Origin: Liriodendron chinense
Taxonomy: Eukaryota > Streptophyta > Magnoliopsida > Magnoliales > Magnoliaceae
DNA: 64,000 nt
NCBI GenBank assembly: GCA_003013855.2
Contig: ML058484.1
Span: forward strand, 4,017,344-4,081,343
Direction: 5' to 3'
Positions 28,170 to 40,546 of the stretch are shown here, piece after piece. The translations under genes were made by a program, and so were the position numbers. The notes below the pieces were generated by a model that saw only the letters and a program-made list of their open reading frames with translations, searched no databases and was not told where the DNA came from. The number at the start of each line of letters is the position of its first letter. The stretch's first letter is position 1.

Positions 28170-31100
28170 AACCATGTCCGTCATGTATTCATTGCGAATG
28201 TACCACAACACGATGAGTCAATGATGTGTCATCACAAATGGACTGCATCACTGTAAATCGTGTCGTATCAACATTTTGATTGCAAAACTCTAGGCTTCAC
28301 TTCTACCCAGCTGAAAACATAAGCCAATTGTTCAATCTATTAGCATAACGCGCGTCTAGTTTGACTCCCACTCCCTTGTTGAGAAAATACGAGCAGCACA
28401 ATGGTAAGTAAATTGAGGCTTTCTATAAAAAATAATAATAATAATAAAAAGTAATGATAATGGCTGAGCCAGTTCAATCAAAATGATAATCATCATTACC
28501 AGCCTAATCAGAGTACTGTTGACCTTAACTATGGGCCTAATCGAACCAGTGATCCTCATTTTTTTTATTTTTTATTTTTGATAAAAAGAAAAAGAACTTT
28601 TATTAGCAAAGAAAGACAATGGAACACAAGGCACTGCACATTCGGGTGGCCCAACAGAATAACACAACACCTATCATATACTAACACTAATTAGCTCAGC
28701 TTCTCACAAATCTGACCTATCCCCGCTCCATCTAAGATGAGAATTCCCTCAATCTGCATTGGGTGGTCCGAGGCACCCGAGAAGGTCCTCCCCAATTGGG
28801 ACTCACTGGCTAGCTTGGCCAAAGCATCAGCCACACCATTTACTTCCCTTGGAGCACATATATAATTGAACCAATGGATTTTGTTATTGGTATAATCAGA
28901 CTGTCACATCTTAATCGGTCTTATTGAATCATCAGATCTCATTACTGGTTCAATCAGTCCATTGATCTTCATTGTTATATGCAATCAGATCGATAGATAT
29001 CATCATGCGCCTGCCTGCCCAATCATACCCACCGGTCACCATTATCAACCTCATTAAACCCTTGATCATCATTATCATAGGCCTAAATAAAGGACTGTAT
29101 TCTTATTAATGACCTAATCAGACTGCTGGATTTCATTATCGGCCAATCAAGCCGTTGATCCATCATCTTTATCATCCTGATCAGACTATCTTTAACAAGC
29201 TTAGAGAGGCATGGACATATTAACACAGATTTTTAGATGGACATAGAATTATATTAGCCTTAGATGGACTTAAACAGATTTATATAAATATGAAAATTTG
29301 TCCAAATATGTCCAAATCTGTTTAAGTTTGTCTAAGTCTGTCTAAATCCATCAAGTATGTCTAGGTTGATCTAAATTTCTATAAGTTGGTCCAAGTATGA
29401 CTAAATTCACATATTCATCTATATATACATATATATACATATTGTTAATTTTGTCAAGATTAATTAAATCTTTTTTTTTTCCTTCATAAAGGTGAGAGAT
29501 GAGCACACCACCTGTAACTTTGTTGAAATGAAGTAGAATGTACATTCAGGTTAGACCACGACACATGATTTTAGAAGTTTTAGACATGATTTCTCGTGGT
29601 CTGGACCACTTAAATTTGGATCGAATTGAATTTTGGAAGACAAAGGCTCTTTATCTAGGTACGTACATAAATAAGGAGGTTAGATCTCATACCAACAACT
29701 TTTCCAAGCTAATGCCGCATCCAATAAATAGAAACTTTAGTGTACAAAGTGTGGGGCCCACTATGATGTTTTAATGACATCTATCTGTTCATCGTACGGG
29801 CCCCTAATTTTTAACCTCTAGACATTAAAGTGCTTACTGGCAGTTACCTGTTGGAATGAGCTTCGAACTGTACGTAAGGCCTGCCTTGATGTCTTCCATA
29901 AATCTACCCGTCCTTTTTTTGTTTTTCCAGCTCATTTTTAGGCATGGGCTGAAAACGAGAGACAGATCCAAAGCTGAAAGTGGACCATAGGATGGCAACG
30001 AATGCTTCAATGGTAAGCGTTCAATCCCCATTATTTCTCATTGCTTGGCCCACTGGAGCTTGGCTGGTATCTGCCTTATTTTTTAGCCAATGGCAAAACA
30101 TATGGACGTGGTGGATTTGTGACAATCACCCTGTGGCCCCACAATGTTTCATCAACTGGTGTTGAATCCCCACTATTTCATGATCGTTTGGCCTACTTAG
30201 GTTTGGATTGCCCGATTTTCTTAGCCAATGCCCTGAAATGAGATGAAAAAACAGATGGACAGAGTGGATTTATCACAAACATTATAGTGGGCCCCACTTA
30301 TGGATGAGCAACCCTTCCTCTGGACTTAAGTGTACGTCCACCAAACCTGACCCACGTCGGTTGGGGTTGATTGCCTTGCCACCTAACCTCAACCATATGT
30401 GGGCCCACCTTGGCGTTTTTTGAGAAAACCATCCTGTCCTTCCCACCTCGCTTTAGGGCATGGATCCAAAAATGAAGTAGCTCCAAAGCTCAAAGTGAGC
30501 TCCATGATGGCCCAAGATGTTTCAACAGCAGATGTTCAGTTCCACTGTTTCGTATAACGTGACCTATTTGAGCTGCAAATTTGCCTCATTTTTTCGCCCA
30601 TATCTTAAAATGAGATGGAAAATCTAAAATGGACTGGGTAACATAATGGTGGGTCTAGGGCTGTCAATGTGCCAAGCTTGGGCTAATAACATCAAAATTT
30701 TGAGTAGGCCAGCCGGAAACAGTTCAAAATTCAGAACGAAGACCACTGTAGGCTTCGCCCCTTAGCAACCCTAGGTGGGTCCCACTTACTGTCGTGCAAC
30801 CCTTCATCTGGATTCAAAATATTTTGGCTGGGAATTGATTGGCATGGATTGCCTTGCCAAGCTAACCTCGATTAATGAACGCAGGTCCACCTTGATGTTT
30901 GTGAGATGGGCCCAAAATTGAGGAAGAACCAAGACTCAAAGTGGGCTCGATGATGGACCAAGTTATTTCAATGGTGGGTGTTCAATCCCACTGTTTCCTA
31001 TCGTGCGACCCACATGAACTTCGAATCTGCCTCGCTTTTTGGCTCATGCCCTGAAGTGATGTAGGATAAAGATCAAGCACATTCACAAATGAATTCGGAG

Positions 31101-33600
31101 AAGCAGCTCAAAGAAAATTGACGAACTTAGCAAAACTCGATTGATTGACCAGAATCTACCAAGCTACTGCCGGGATTGATCGAAATCCCATCTAAAAATC
31201 CAAAATTTTTGTTGGATGATTTTTGTCCATCTCGACGGATCGACTGATCTGATCAACCAGTCGATGATTGATTGACCGATCGACACTCAGATTAACGCCC
31301 CTGTGAAAATTATTGAACTTGCGTGATTTAGTTTCCTTATTTGATTAGAACTTTTTAAATACGATTCTAGGTTTGTTTAAGTCATATAAACTCTTTTAAA
31401 CTCGTTTCTAATGAGTTATCTTAATCATTATTTAATAAAGCTTTAATTTTTATTGAATTTTCTCTCATGGATTCGAGAAAAACTTCATCTTAGTCTTTTG
31501 TGACAGTTGACAACCTTATAGGGCTAAAGACGTTTTGGATCAAGCTTATATTTTTGTTTTCCCTTTTTCTAGGTGTACATGATCTTATGAACACATTGGA
31601 TTGCAAATAAAATATCACGATGGGCTCGGGAAGTTTTCAACATTGGGCACTCAATCCCCACTGTTTTTTGTGGTGTGGTACACTTGAGCTTTGAATTTGC
31701 ATCATTTTTTTGGCTCATTTCCTAAAATGAGTTGTAAAAATAGATAGATGACATGGATAAAACACACACATCACATGGGCCCACATAGCTTGGGCTACAT
31801 ATTACCAAAGGGATATCCTTGTGTTGATCTACACAACTTGGCCAGACTTCCTTCTCAAGATGAGAAAAACTTTTATATTTTGGAAAAGTGTGATAGATAA
31901 CATGTAGTACGGTGGGTGCACAAACAATGATGGAGCTATAATGAAGACGAAGTAGAGATGAATGATGGAGTTTTAGAGCAATAGAGTTTAAAGATTGAAG
32001 CCATAGTGGAGATTGTTAGAAATGTCTTCAATCTGTGAACAGATGGATTTCAGTTGACTGATGAGTCTGGCTCAATTGTCTAAAAATACCATGGATGAAA
32101 TAGTTGGTCTCTGGATACTATTGGTGAATTTCGGTCAATCGACGGACTTGGCTCAGTCGCCCAAAACTTGACAGATTAGTCTATGAACTCTCTGGACATA
32201 TTTGACTATGTTCGGTCACCCGAAAGGTCGGGTCGGTTGACAAATGAGTCAGTGTACCGTGCAGGTCGATATGCACAATTTTGTGCAAATTTATCTTTAA
32301 TTATAATTTTATGCTATTTAAATGGATGTAATGTGAGGTTAGGCTAACACAAGGAGTCCTACACATGTTCAAGGGGTTGAGAGAGTTCTAAGGAGAGAGA
32401 AAAGAGTTAGGGTTAACTTGGGTTTTCTCTTGTAGGGTTGTGATTTGAGTAAGTTCTTCTCCATCTCTTATAACTTCTTATTCATACTGATTCATTTTGT
32501 GCAGTGGGTTGGTTTTTTTTTTTTTTTTTTTTTTCTTTTCAGCAGAGGGTTTTCCTACGCAAAATTGAAATTATCTTTTGTGTGTTGATTTGCTTCTTAC
32601 TATTGTGACTGGCTTGTTTGATTCCACTCTGAGCTCCTCACTTCCGCGGGTTTCCAACACAATTTTGGCCAAGAGATCATCCTTCCTTAATGTAAATTCA
32701 ATCAAACATTTCATTCTTAAAACATTTGAACTTGTACCATTTAGGTTTCAACATTGATTCAACCGGATTAATTGCTTCAATCATATCAATGCAATCAGGC
32801 TGATGGTTTTCAATATTGATTCAATCGGATTAATCAATTATAGTGACTCGACCCTCACTTACGATTATGGATTAAACGTATGGCCCACCCATGTGGAGTT
32901 TGAATATCAATCATAGTAGGCAAAGAATTGTGAGTGTGAGTGTACGCGCGCGCCAGAGAGAGAGAGTCAATGCTTCCGTCCCCTTTATTTCTGATGGGAA
33001 GCCCGCATTGGGTTCTTAACAAAATGGTTTTAACAAGGAAATGTTCTCAAATACCGTTAAAACATAAGAATAACTTCTATTTTAAAAGAGAAACTATCAG
33101 TTCTGGTGACACCCTCAATGGCTTTGATTTAGGTGGGAAGTAGAAGCGAAAGGCACTCACGAAGGATTGTTTTATTGGTGTGGATTTTGAGCCTTGGGCC
33201 ATCTAAGGAAGAGCCTAGTACAAAGGTCTTAATTCATCTTCAATGGATGAAGGGGACTAATATGTTCTCAAACAGGCTCTGTTACATCATTTCCCATGAT
33301 GATAAACTTATTGGCCTTCAATGCTTGCACATAATAATAATGAAAGACTAAGAGTGCGCCTTTTTTTTTTTACCTGAAGATACGTAGGGGTTGTTTGGCA
33401 ATAAAGGTTTTGGGTATATTTGAGTGCAATCAGATTCTGAATGTTGTTTGGTAACGTGATTCAGGAGTAAATTATAAAATCAGAGGTATTAATTTATTCA
33501 GGAGTAAATAAAATCAAAGGTAAATAAAATAGACCGCTTTTGTGTGATTTGAAATCTGGCCCTCACCTTTTTTAGCTTCTTTCTAAAGGTAGGTAGGAGA
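28170..33600. repeat. Repeated unit copy U3, the most complete copy
   Basis: About 5.4 kb, collinear with U2 and with the pieces of U1. It has no LTR insertion and so shows the ancestral arrangement: the empty site of the copia solo LTR at 30607-30611, of the CRM-like element at 31974-31978 and of the CRM solo LTR at 28498-28502. It includes the LTR-like block at 31060-31520 and a T-rich run (32512-32535). No protein-coding gene is seen. Confidence 0.8.
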
Positions 33601-33639
33601 GTTGCGTGTGTCAAAGACCTCAGACCGTCATTATGCAAG

Positions 33640-34870
33640 TTCTAATTCCACCAAGCAATGCTCTGATCTCCACTTTCTTATTGCAGACCATCCCATAATG
33701 AAGATGAAATGTAAAAATCAAATCATCTCCTTTGATGGTCCCTACACACTTCTGGATTCCCTCTCGATAAGCCATCTACATTGACCTTAAGCCATCCAAT
33801 CTTGGGCTTCTTCCATTTGGTAACCGTAAAGGAACGCCCAGGTTCCCATCATTTCCACAATTTCTCTTAGCCATTTACCTTCCTTCACATTCACCTGAGA
33901 TGCCTGCCCTTATAGATTTTCAAGACCCTGCCCCGACTCGAACCAAAACGCCCAAAAGAATAATAGAAGTCGTGTAAGATACATCTAGGGATGTATGTAA
34001 CCACTAATTGGATTGGGCCAGACATACATTTATATTCCATTCTTAAATGTGAATTGGGTAATGGGCCCAATTACAATTAAATGGTTGAGGTCAGGTTGGT
34101 CTTCGCCATGATAAATTTTTAAGTGGGCCCCATTGGACAACAGGATAATGGGTTGCAGATCGGGTCGGATTTGGTAAATATAGAAGGCTCGGGCGAACCC
34201 AGCCCAAACCAGAATTGGTCCCTTGCTGCCCCACTCCTATCAGTCTTTTCTTCATCAGTACACCCAACTCATCCCAATAAGTTATTTGGGCCTAAAAGCA
34301 GGTGTAATCAGATCTTGGGCCTTTCGCCCAAGCCAAAATCCATTCCAAAGAGCACTGTACCCAGGTCACACACAGGCCAGCCCAGCCCACATGATGATAT
34401 TTGCATCCATTATTTACTGAGCCCTTACAGCATTTATTTTTAGGGCGGCTTATTGTACCGTGATTGGACCATTGGCCAACAATTTTGGCCCAAACCCATA
34501 CAATTGCAGTGATAAACAGGCCTTGACTTTGGATAGGGCCTGGGTTCAATAGAAAAGGTATCAAAGCCCATTTTGGTGCCAGCACTTATCATAACCCAAC
34601 CGGAGGCAGATTAGCTACTGACAGCTTGAGTAGGTATCTCGCTGCTGAAGTGACGTCACCAACTTATACATCACGGTAAGGCCCACAAAAGTTGGTGACG
34701 TCACTTCAGTAGCGAGATACCTACTCAACCTGTCAGTAGCTAATCCGCGTCCAACCCAACAAGCGTATTGATAGGATTTTTTTTTATGGATTCTCACCAA
34801 AGAGACAATTCTCATTCTTGGTAATTCCTCGGTTGTGAAATTTCTCCATAGAATTTCTAACTTTTGACGT
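33640..34870. repeat. Duplicated segment A, copy 1
   Basis: A non-coding segment that matches 58014-59050 (for example TCCACTTTCTTATTGCAGACC, CCATTGGACAACAGGATAATGGG, ATCAGATCTTGGGCC, shown as short pieces). This copy additionally holds the 152-base MITE at 34601-34752. Origin unknown; possibly part of an old retroelement, but I see no coding frame. Confidence 0.7.
34601..34752. mobile_element. 152-base foldback MITE with 8-base target duplication
   Basis: An almost complete hairpin: left arm CGGAGGCAGATTAGCTACTG... and right arm in reverse GGACGCGGATTAGCTACTG..., pairing over more than 50 bases around a ~25-base loop near 34669-34688. AACCCAAC occurs at both sides (34593-34600, 34753-34760). 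The duplicate segment at 58998-59005 has a single AACTCAAC and no element. An 8-base duplication points to the hAT group, though a Mutator origin cannot be excluded. Confidence 0.85.
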
Positions 34871-34924
34871 TTTATCAAGAAAATCTCAAAAAAAATTACT
34901 AAAAATTATTAGTAAATTTTGAAG

Positions 34925-35245
34925 TTTAAATGTAGCAATGGCCTCAAGTCCAATCGGTTGTACCACAAGTTACGGTTCACCCCCGGAGATAACTTCTAAT
35001 GAATCATGCGTACCACATCCAACCCTTCCAATAGGGTGGCCCCAGTAGCTAGCACTAAAATCAGCCCCGTCTACTCATAAGGCGGGCCACAGCATAGAAA
35101 ACAATGCCTAGCCGTTGATTAATAGCAAAATACAAGATTTATCCATTCAGTGACTGATTGTAGCTGATTTTTGCACAACGTGAAGGCTAACCTATTGGAT
35201 AGGTTGATACATCAACACACATGAATTGTTAGAAGGTTAAACATG
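34925..35245. repeat. Dispersed MITE-like segment B, copy 1
   Basis: It starts GGCCTCAAGTCCAATCGGTTG and shares its first half with the foldback element at 49019-49380 (AAGTCCAACCGGTTGGACCAC) and its middle and end with 55990-56280 (ATAGCAAAATACAA, TTTTGCACAA, GGTTGA.GCATCA). It is an eroded member of the same family. No gene. Confidence 0.6.
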
Positions 35246-35249
35246 ATCC

Positions 35250-35930
35250 TAGCACACGCTACACTGTCTCTGCCATGCTCAGCTAACCAGCTCCCGACAT
35301 CCAGTGGTGATGTGGCCCAATCACATTGTAAAGAACAGGAAATTACTGTTCCTGACAAACAGAGGATCTGGATTCATCCTATTTCCCGGATGTGGATTTC
35401 CTGTGGAAGTCTTTGGCAGAAACTAAGAACAAATCCAAAACTCAAGTGGGTCGTAGTACAATGGAAGATTGAATGTCCACTGTTGAAACATGCGCTGGGC
35501 TATGGAAGTTTTGAATAGACCAATTTTGTGTTTTCAGTTCATCTTATAAATAACCTTATGAACGGTATGGATGGTGAATAAACCTCCCGGTTGGAACCAG
35601 GAAGGTTTCAACTGTATGAATTTACCTACATACGACCAGTAGAAACCTGATTCCTGAGTAGGATGTGCCATGCTGGCACATGTGTGGGGCCTACATGAGT
35701 TTTATTGTACACGTGTATGGGCTTAGCAAAGTTTGTATAATCCAGTCATTTTGGTACCAATACAAGCAGCATGCCAAACCACATGGGCACACATGAACTA
35801 TAATAGTACCTATTTAATAAGAAATGATTAAGGAGAAAAATCATTTCCCACAAAACTAGGGTTTTAATTTATTAAGGATATCCTATTTTAATTATTTTCC
35901 TTAGTCAAATCCAAATTCCTTTAGAAATAA
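35250..35930. other. Non-coding stretch, no gene seen
   Basis: Contains a scrap of the dispersed family (35400-35600, AAATCCAAAACTCAAGTGGG) and otherwise unremarkable sequence. No supported open frame or RNA gene. Confidence 0.4.
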
Positions 35931-36597
35931 ATACTCACTAGAAGAATGAGATAAGGTGTTTGAGAAATGCCACATGGATTGCTCTAAAATCAATCCAAGC
36001 ATCCACATCAGCCTCAACAGCTCTTTCGCCGTCGTTGTAGCAGGTGGGCGCGGGCAACATTCGTGCCAAGTGTTCCAAGCTGATGTGTATGGATTTCTAT
36101 TGTTTGATATTTCTTGCTTTACATTTTGCCTAAGTGTCATTTTCAGTCAGGATTGCCGCCTCACTTTTGGGGCGGTTGGGTAGAGCCGCAGCTCGACTCA
36201 TGGCTATCGTTGCTTCCACGTGGCAGGCATGTCCACTTTTCTTCGATAAAAAAATGAAAACATTTTTAATTCCATTCTAATATTTTGTTTCCTATGTTAA
36301 TTTTGGCCATTTATAAATAAAGAGTGACATGTTAGGGTGGGGTATTTTTAGGTGCAGTTGGGTGAAATGGTTTTCCGCACCAAATAAGGATCCCTTGTGT
36401 TTTAGGTCATATGGGAAATATTTTGTGGATGGGTACGTAGTTAGATGATACCCCAGCAGCATATGATGCTTCATATTCAGGCACTCGGGTTATTGTACCC
36501 GTGGCATACATGAAATCAAATGAAACTGCCTAAGTTGTGGAACCCACTGTTTTCAGTCAATCTCAAACAAGATTAGCTGAACAATCTTGATTTGTGG
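35931..36597. repeat. Duplicated segment C, copy 1
   Basis: Matches 56440-56995 (for example TTACATTTTGCCTAAGTGTC, GGTTTTCC.CACCAAATAAGGATCCC). It ends where an LTR with its primer-binding site has been inserted. Non-coding. Confidence 0.65.
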
Positions 36598-36610
36598 ACA
36601 CTCCAACGAT

Positions 36611-36624
36611 AGCTCTGATACCAC
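36611..36624 (-). promoter_or_regulatory. Primer-binding site of the LTR remnant split by the CACTA element
   Basis: The plus strand AGCTCTGATACCACT is the reverse of TGGTATCAGAGCT, the site complementary to initiator methionine tRNA. It lies directly beside the LTR that starts TGTTAGAAATCC at 36626. Confidence 0.7.
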
Positions 36625-36625
36625 T

Positions 36626-37098
36626 TGTTAGAAATCCGATCAACTGAAGCACCGAAGAAGATCAAACAATCACCACACAATCAACGCAAAAGTATACGGA
36701 TTTTACGTGGAAAATCCTTGTGGGAAAAAACTACGGCACAAAGCGACACCTATGAATTCAGATGATTACAGAGCTAGGACTACCTGAGTAGTTCCCAGAG
36801 ATGAACAAAACTCTCAAACCTCTCCCCCAAAACCCTAATCTTGAAAAGAGATCACCTAGGTATTGTTTGGAATAATGTCTAATACTATTGGGAAACATAT
36901 TTATAAGAGGAAACCCGAAATTAGAAACAAGTAGCGTGAAAACCGCCCAACACTACAAATTTCGCAGACCGTAGACTTGGTCGAGCAACCGGTCGGATGA
37001 CCAGTCGCACATAGTCCAGAGAGTTGCATGTCCACTGGCTCAAATCAGACTTCTCCCCAAATCGGTCTGAGCATCCTGCGACCGGTCTAAGCTACCAG
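36626..37098 (-). repeat. LTR remnant, part 1 (split by the CACTA element)
   Basis: Starts TGTTAGAAATCCGATC, directly next to a primer-binding site, so it is the 5' LTR of a minus-strand retrotransposon whose interior is gone. TTTATAAGAGG near 36900 (or its reverse) may be the TATA region. The LTR continues after the CACTA element at 48774 (both sides carry 'CCAGAGAGTT', and 'ACCAGTCG' phrases). Family not determined. Confidence 0.7.
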
Positions 37099-37114
37099 CA
37101 CTACAAGAAAACGG

Positions 37115-37565
37115 TGTTTTACCGACGAAAGTATTACCGACGAAATTGTTTTCGTCGGTAAAAAGCCATTTCCCCGACGAAATGAGGTATTCGTCGGTAA
37201 AATACATACCAGCACACCCTTTTACCGACGAAATCATGATTTCGTCGGTAAAAAGTTTATTACCGACGAAATTACCCGTCGCTAAAGAAAAAAGTAAGAA
37301 ATTTAGCTTTTACCGACGAACATTTTCGTCGGTATAAGTCTTTTTTTGGCGACGATTATTGCCTGTCGGTAATAATGTGTGGTATCTGCGTAAGGTAAGG
37401 AAGATGAGTTTTGCCGACGAAATTTTTCGTCGGTAAAAGTCATTTTTACCGACGAAAATGTTCGTCGGTAATAATATTGATGTTTCCCGCCCAAGTGAAA
37501 AAGAGGACTTTTACCGACGAAAACTATGCTTATACCGACGAAAATTTTCGTCGGTAAAAGTCTTT
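37115..37565. repeat. Left subterminal repeats of the CACTA element
   Basis: The motif TTTTACCGACGAAA and its reverse TTTCGTCGGTAAAA occur some 15 times, often as head-to-head pairs separated by a few bases (for example 37214-37251). In En/Spm such subterminal repeats bind the TNPA protein; that these are binding sites is inference from the family. Confidence 0.92.
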
Positions 37566-37825
37566 TATTTCACTTACCCGATCGGCCTCCCTCATTTCTC
37601 TCCTCTCTCTCACTCTCGCTCTGTTCTCTCTCCTCTCTCTCTCGCGCGCGCTTCCGGCCGGCCCACCCATCTCGGCTCTCCCTCATCTCCGACCGCCGGC
37701 CGTCGACGTCACCGGCGGCCCACCGCCTCAGCCGACCACCCCCCCCCCCCCCCCCCCCCCCAGCCGACCAGTGTCGCCGGTCGCCCCTCGCCTCCACCGA
37801 CCTCCGTGCGCCGCCGCCTCCTCCG
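37566..37825 (+). promoter_or_regulatory. Probable promoter and first non-coding exon of the CACTA genes
   Basis: Just inside the left repeats the sequence becomes pyrimidine-rich (CTCTCTC, 37590-37645) and then very GC-rich, with a run of 23 C (37739-37761). It ends with a good splice donor, CTCCG|GTAAG (GT at 37826). A good acceptor, TTGCATTGTAG, lies at 41871, two bases before the TNP2 start codon. I infer an untranslated first exon and a 4,046-base intron. The proline-rich open frames in this stretch are composition artefacts. Confidence 0.45.
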
Positions 37826-37884
37826 GTAAGCCTCTCACCCTTTCTTCTTGCTCCATTTCCCCTCGCTCCCTCTCTCCTCGTTGT

Positions 37885-38335
37885 TGATTGTGGGGCCCAC
37901 TCCCAAAATCCAATGCATGTGGGTCCCACCATCGCTGTCCGTCCAATGCATGTTGGTGGGTCCCACCGTCGCTTTCTATTTGCATGTGGGTCCCACCGTC
38001 GCTTTCCATAGTGCATTGCATGTGGAGTCCACCTTAGCTGTCTACAATTTGGTGGGGCCCACTGATTTATTAAATCCCTAATTAGGGATTTCAAAATTAA
38101 AATTCCCTAATTAGGGATTTCAAAATTAAAATCCCTAATTAGGGATTTAAAAATTTAAAATTCAAAATTTTGTTTTACAAATTAAAAAAAAATGAAATAC
38201 GTAATTGTGGGGCCCACCGTTGCTGTCCACTGGCTGTGGGGCCCATGTCGCTGTCCACTGGCTGTGGGGCCCACGGTCGCTGTCCACTGCCTGTGGGGCC
38301 CACCGTCGCTGTCCACTGGCTGTGGGGCCCCCGAA
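37885..38335. repeat. Short tandem repeats in the CACTA 5' intron
   Basis: Three kinds follow one another: degenerate copies of a GTGGGTCCCACCGTCGCT unit (37890-38060), three copies of a CCCTAATTAGGGATTTCAAAA unit of about 33 bases, split here (38070-38165), and five copies of a ~29-base GTGGGGCCCACCGTCGCTGT unit (38208-38333). No coding function. Confidence 0.8.
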
Positions 38336-38339
38336 GATG

Positions 38340-39445
38340 GGAACCGCTGGTGCCAAAAAATGAAGCATATCAAAATCTAAAGTGGACCACAGCACAAGTG
38401 TGAACTGAATGTCTATCATTGAAAAATTCTTAGAGGACACAGAAGTTTTGGATCAAGCTGATATTTGTGTTTTCCCTTCATCCATATCCATGTGATCTTA
38501 TGAACAGGTTGGATGACAAATAATGATCACTGTAGGTCCTGAGAATGGTGGAAATCATTATTCCCACGATTTCCCATGGCATGGTCCACTTGAGATTTGG
38601 ATATGCTTAAATTTTGGGCTCAACCACTAAAATGAGCTGAAAAAACATAAGGACGGAATAGATAAATCACATACATTCTAGGTGGGCCCAACTGAATTTA
38701 CTCTACATGATAAGAGCGTGCAGAGTTACTCTACACGCAATCCGATTCCCATGGTGGGCCCCATACATACTTATTTGTTGAGAAAGTAGCAGTCATTAGG
38801 TATATATTTGATTAGACTTGATTCATGGTGTTGATGATTCTGTCATTTTATGTGCTTGTGTATCTGGAATTGATGGAGCAAACCCGAGATGTGCGTTGGA
38901 GCTACCCGTGGTTGATTTATGTGGATGTATGTTGTGGATGTATTTGGCTTATTATTAATAGTTATTTTTTGTCCACAAATGGTAGTATAATAGAATCAGT
39001 TAGCCCATTTGGAGATTTCTACATTGCCGAGCATAGATAAAGTGTGTTTTGGAGGTATAGAAATCTGTCAAATTGTCCTGTTGGACAGTCCAAGGTTGGA
39101 TAGATTGGAATGTTATCGTTGTTTGTCATTTACATGCTCTGTCATTAGTTTCGTGCGGTAACTCTCCTATTCTCTCTGGATATGTTTCTTATGTTTAATT
39201 CCATTGTCAATTTAATCCACACAATGTGTGGATAGTTGACGTGGAAATTAAATGTAAGATAAATATATCTGGAGAGATAGGGGGAGATGCTGTCAAAATT
39301 TAGGCTTGGGCATTTAAATGGAAATAATGATAGCATTTCAATCTATCCATCCTTGGATGGGCGACTGATTTTATTATATTATCATTTAGTGGCAAATTAG
39401 ATGACGAACATGATACTTGTGATTAAGAGTAGTTGATTGATGTTG
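38340..39445. other. Dispersed repeat and intron sequence in the CACTA element
   Basis: 38350-38800 is a member of the GTGGGCCC-type dispersed family (AAGTGGACCACAGCAC ... TCCACTTGAGATTTGG). 38860-38915 contains a diverged version of part of the 172-base unit that follows (GGAGCAAACCCGAGATGTGC), perhaps the seed of that array. The rest is AT-rich with no gene. Confidence 0.5.
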
Positions 39446-39448
39446 ATG

Positions 39449-40546
39449 TTGAGCGGGGGTCCCTGGAAGGTGGGAACCGCGGTTTAGACCATGATGATGA
39501 AGCTGTCCATTTCCTATGGACAGCAATATGGGTGGCCTGGCCATTTGGACAGGCCCGTGTTTATGTATTAGCTCGAAATTAATGGAGCAGACCCGGATGT
39601 GCGTCGGAGCTATCCAGGTGTTGAGCGGGGGTCCCTGGAAGGTGGGAACCGCTGTTATGACCATGATGATGAAGCTGTCCATTTCCTATGGACAGCAATA
39701 TGGGTGGCCTGGCCATTTGGACAGGCCCGTGTTTATGTATTAGCTCGAAATTAATGGAGCAGACCCGGATGTGCGTCGGAGCTATTCGGGTGTTGAGCGG
39801 GGGTCCCTGGAAGGTGGGAACCGCTGTTATGACCATGATGATGAAGCTGTCCATTTCCTATGGACAGCAATATGGGTGGCCTGGCCATTTGGACAGGCCC
39901 GTGTTTATGTATTAGCTCGAAATTAATGGAGCAGACCCGGATGTGCGTCGGAGCTATCCGGGTGTTGAGCGGGGGTCCCTGGAAGGTGGGAACCGCTGTT
40001 ATGACCATGATGATGAAGCTGTCCATTTCCTATGGACAGCAATATGGGTGGCCTGGCCATTTGGACAGGCCCGTGTTTATGTATTAGCTCGAAATTAATG
40101 GAGCAGACCCGGATGTGCGTCGGAGCTATCCGGGTGTTGAGCGGGGGTCCCTGGAAGGTGGGAACCGCTGTTATGACCATGATGATGAAGCTGTCCATTT
40201 CCTATGGACAGCAATATGGGTGGCCTGGCCATTTGGACAGGCCCGTGTTTATGTATTAGCTCGAAATTAATGGAGCAGACCCGGATGTGCGTCGGAGCTA
40301 TCCGGGTGTTGAGCGGGGGTCCCTGGAAGGTGGGAACCGCTGTTATGACCATGATGATGAAGCTGTCCATTTCCTATGGACAGCAATATGGGTGGCCTGG
40401 CCATTTGGACAGGCCCGTGTTTATGTATTAGCTCGAAATTAATGGAGCAGACCCGGATGTGCGTCGGAGCTATCCGGTTGTTGAGCGGGGGTCCCTGGAA
40501 GGTGGGAACCGCTGTTATGACCATGATGAAGCTGTCCATTTCCTAT
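39449..40546. repeat. Tandem array of a 172-base unit
   Basis: Units start TTGAGCGGGGGTCCCTGGAAG at 39449, 39621, 39793, 39965, 40137, 40309 and 40481 (21st base omitted in reading). Six are complete, the seventh stops at about 40546. They are almost identical, so the array is young. The overlapping 75- and 91-residue open frames on both strands are by-products of repetition, not genes. Confidence 0.96.

Noticed and set aside
37115..37565. CRISPR-like array of short spaced repeats
   Set aside because: The repeats occur in both orientations, spacing is irregular, the DNA is from a plant, and position just inside CACTA ends explains them.
37458..38094. Proline/serine- and glycine/arginine-rich frames in the CACTA 5' part
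   Set aside because: Present in several frames on both strands of a GC-rich, low-complexity stretch with a C23 run; better explained as an untranslated exon and intron.
39386..40539. Overlapping 75- and 91-residue frames repeated on both strands
   Set aside because: They repeat every 172 bases and arise because the tandem unit lacks certain stops; not genes.
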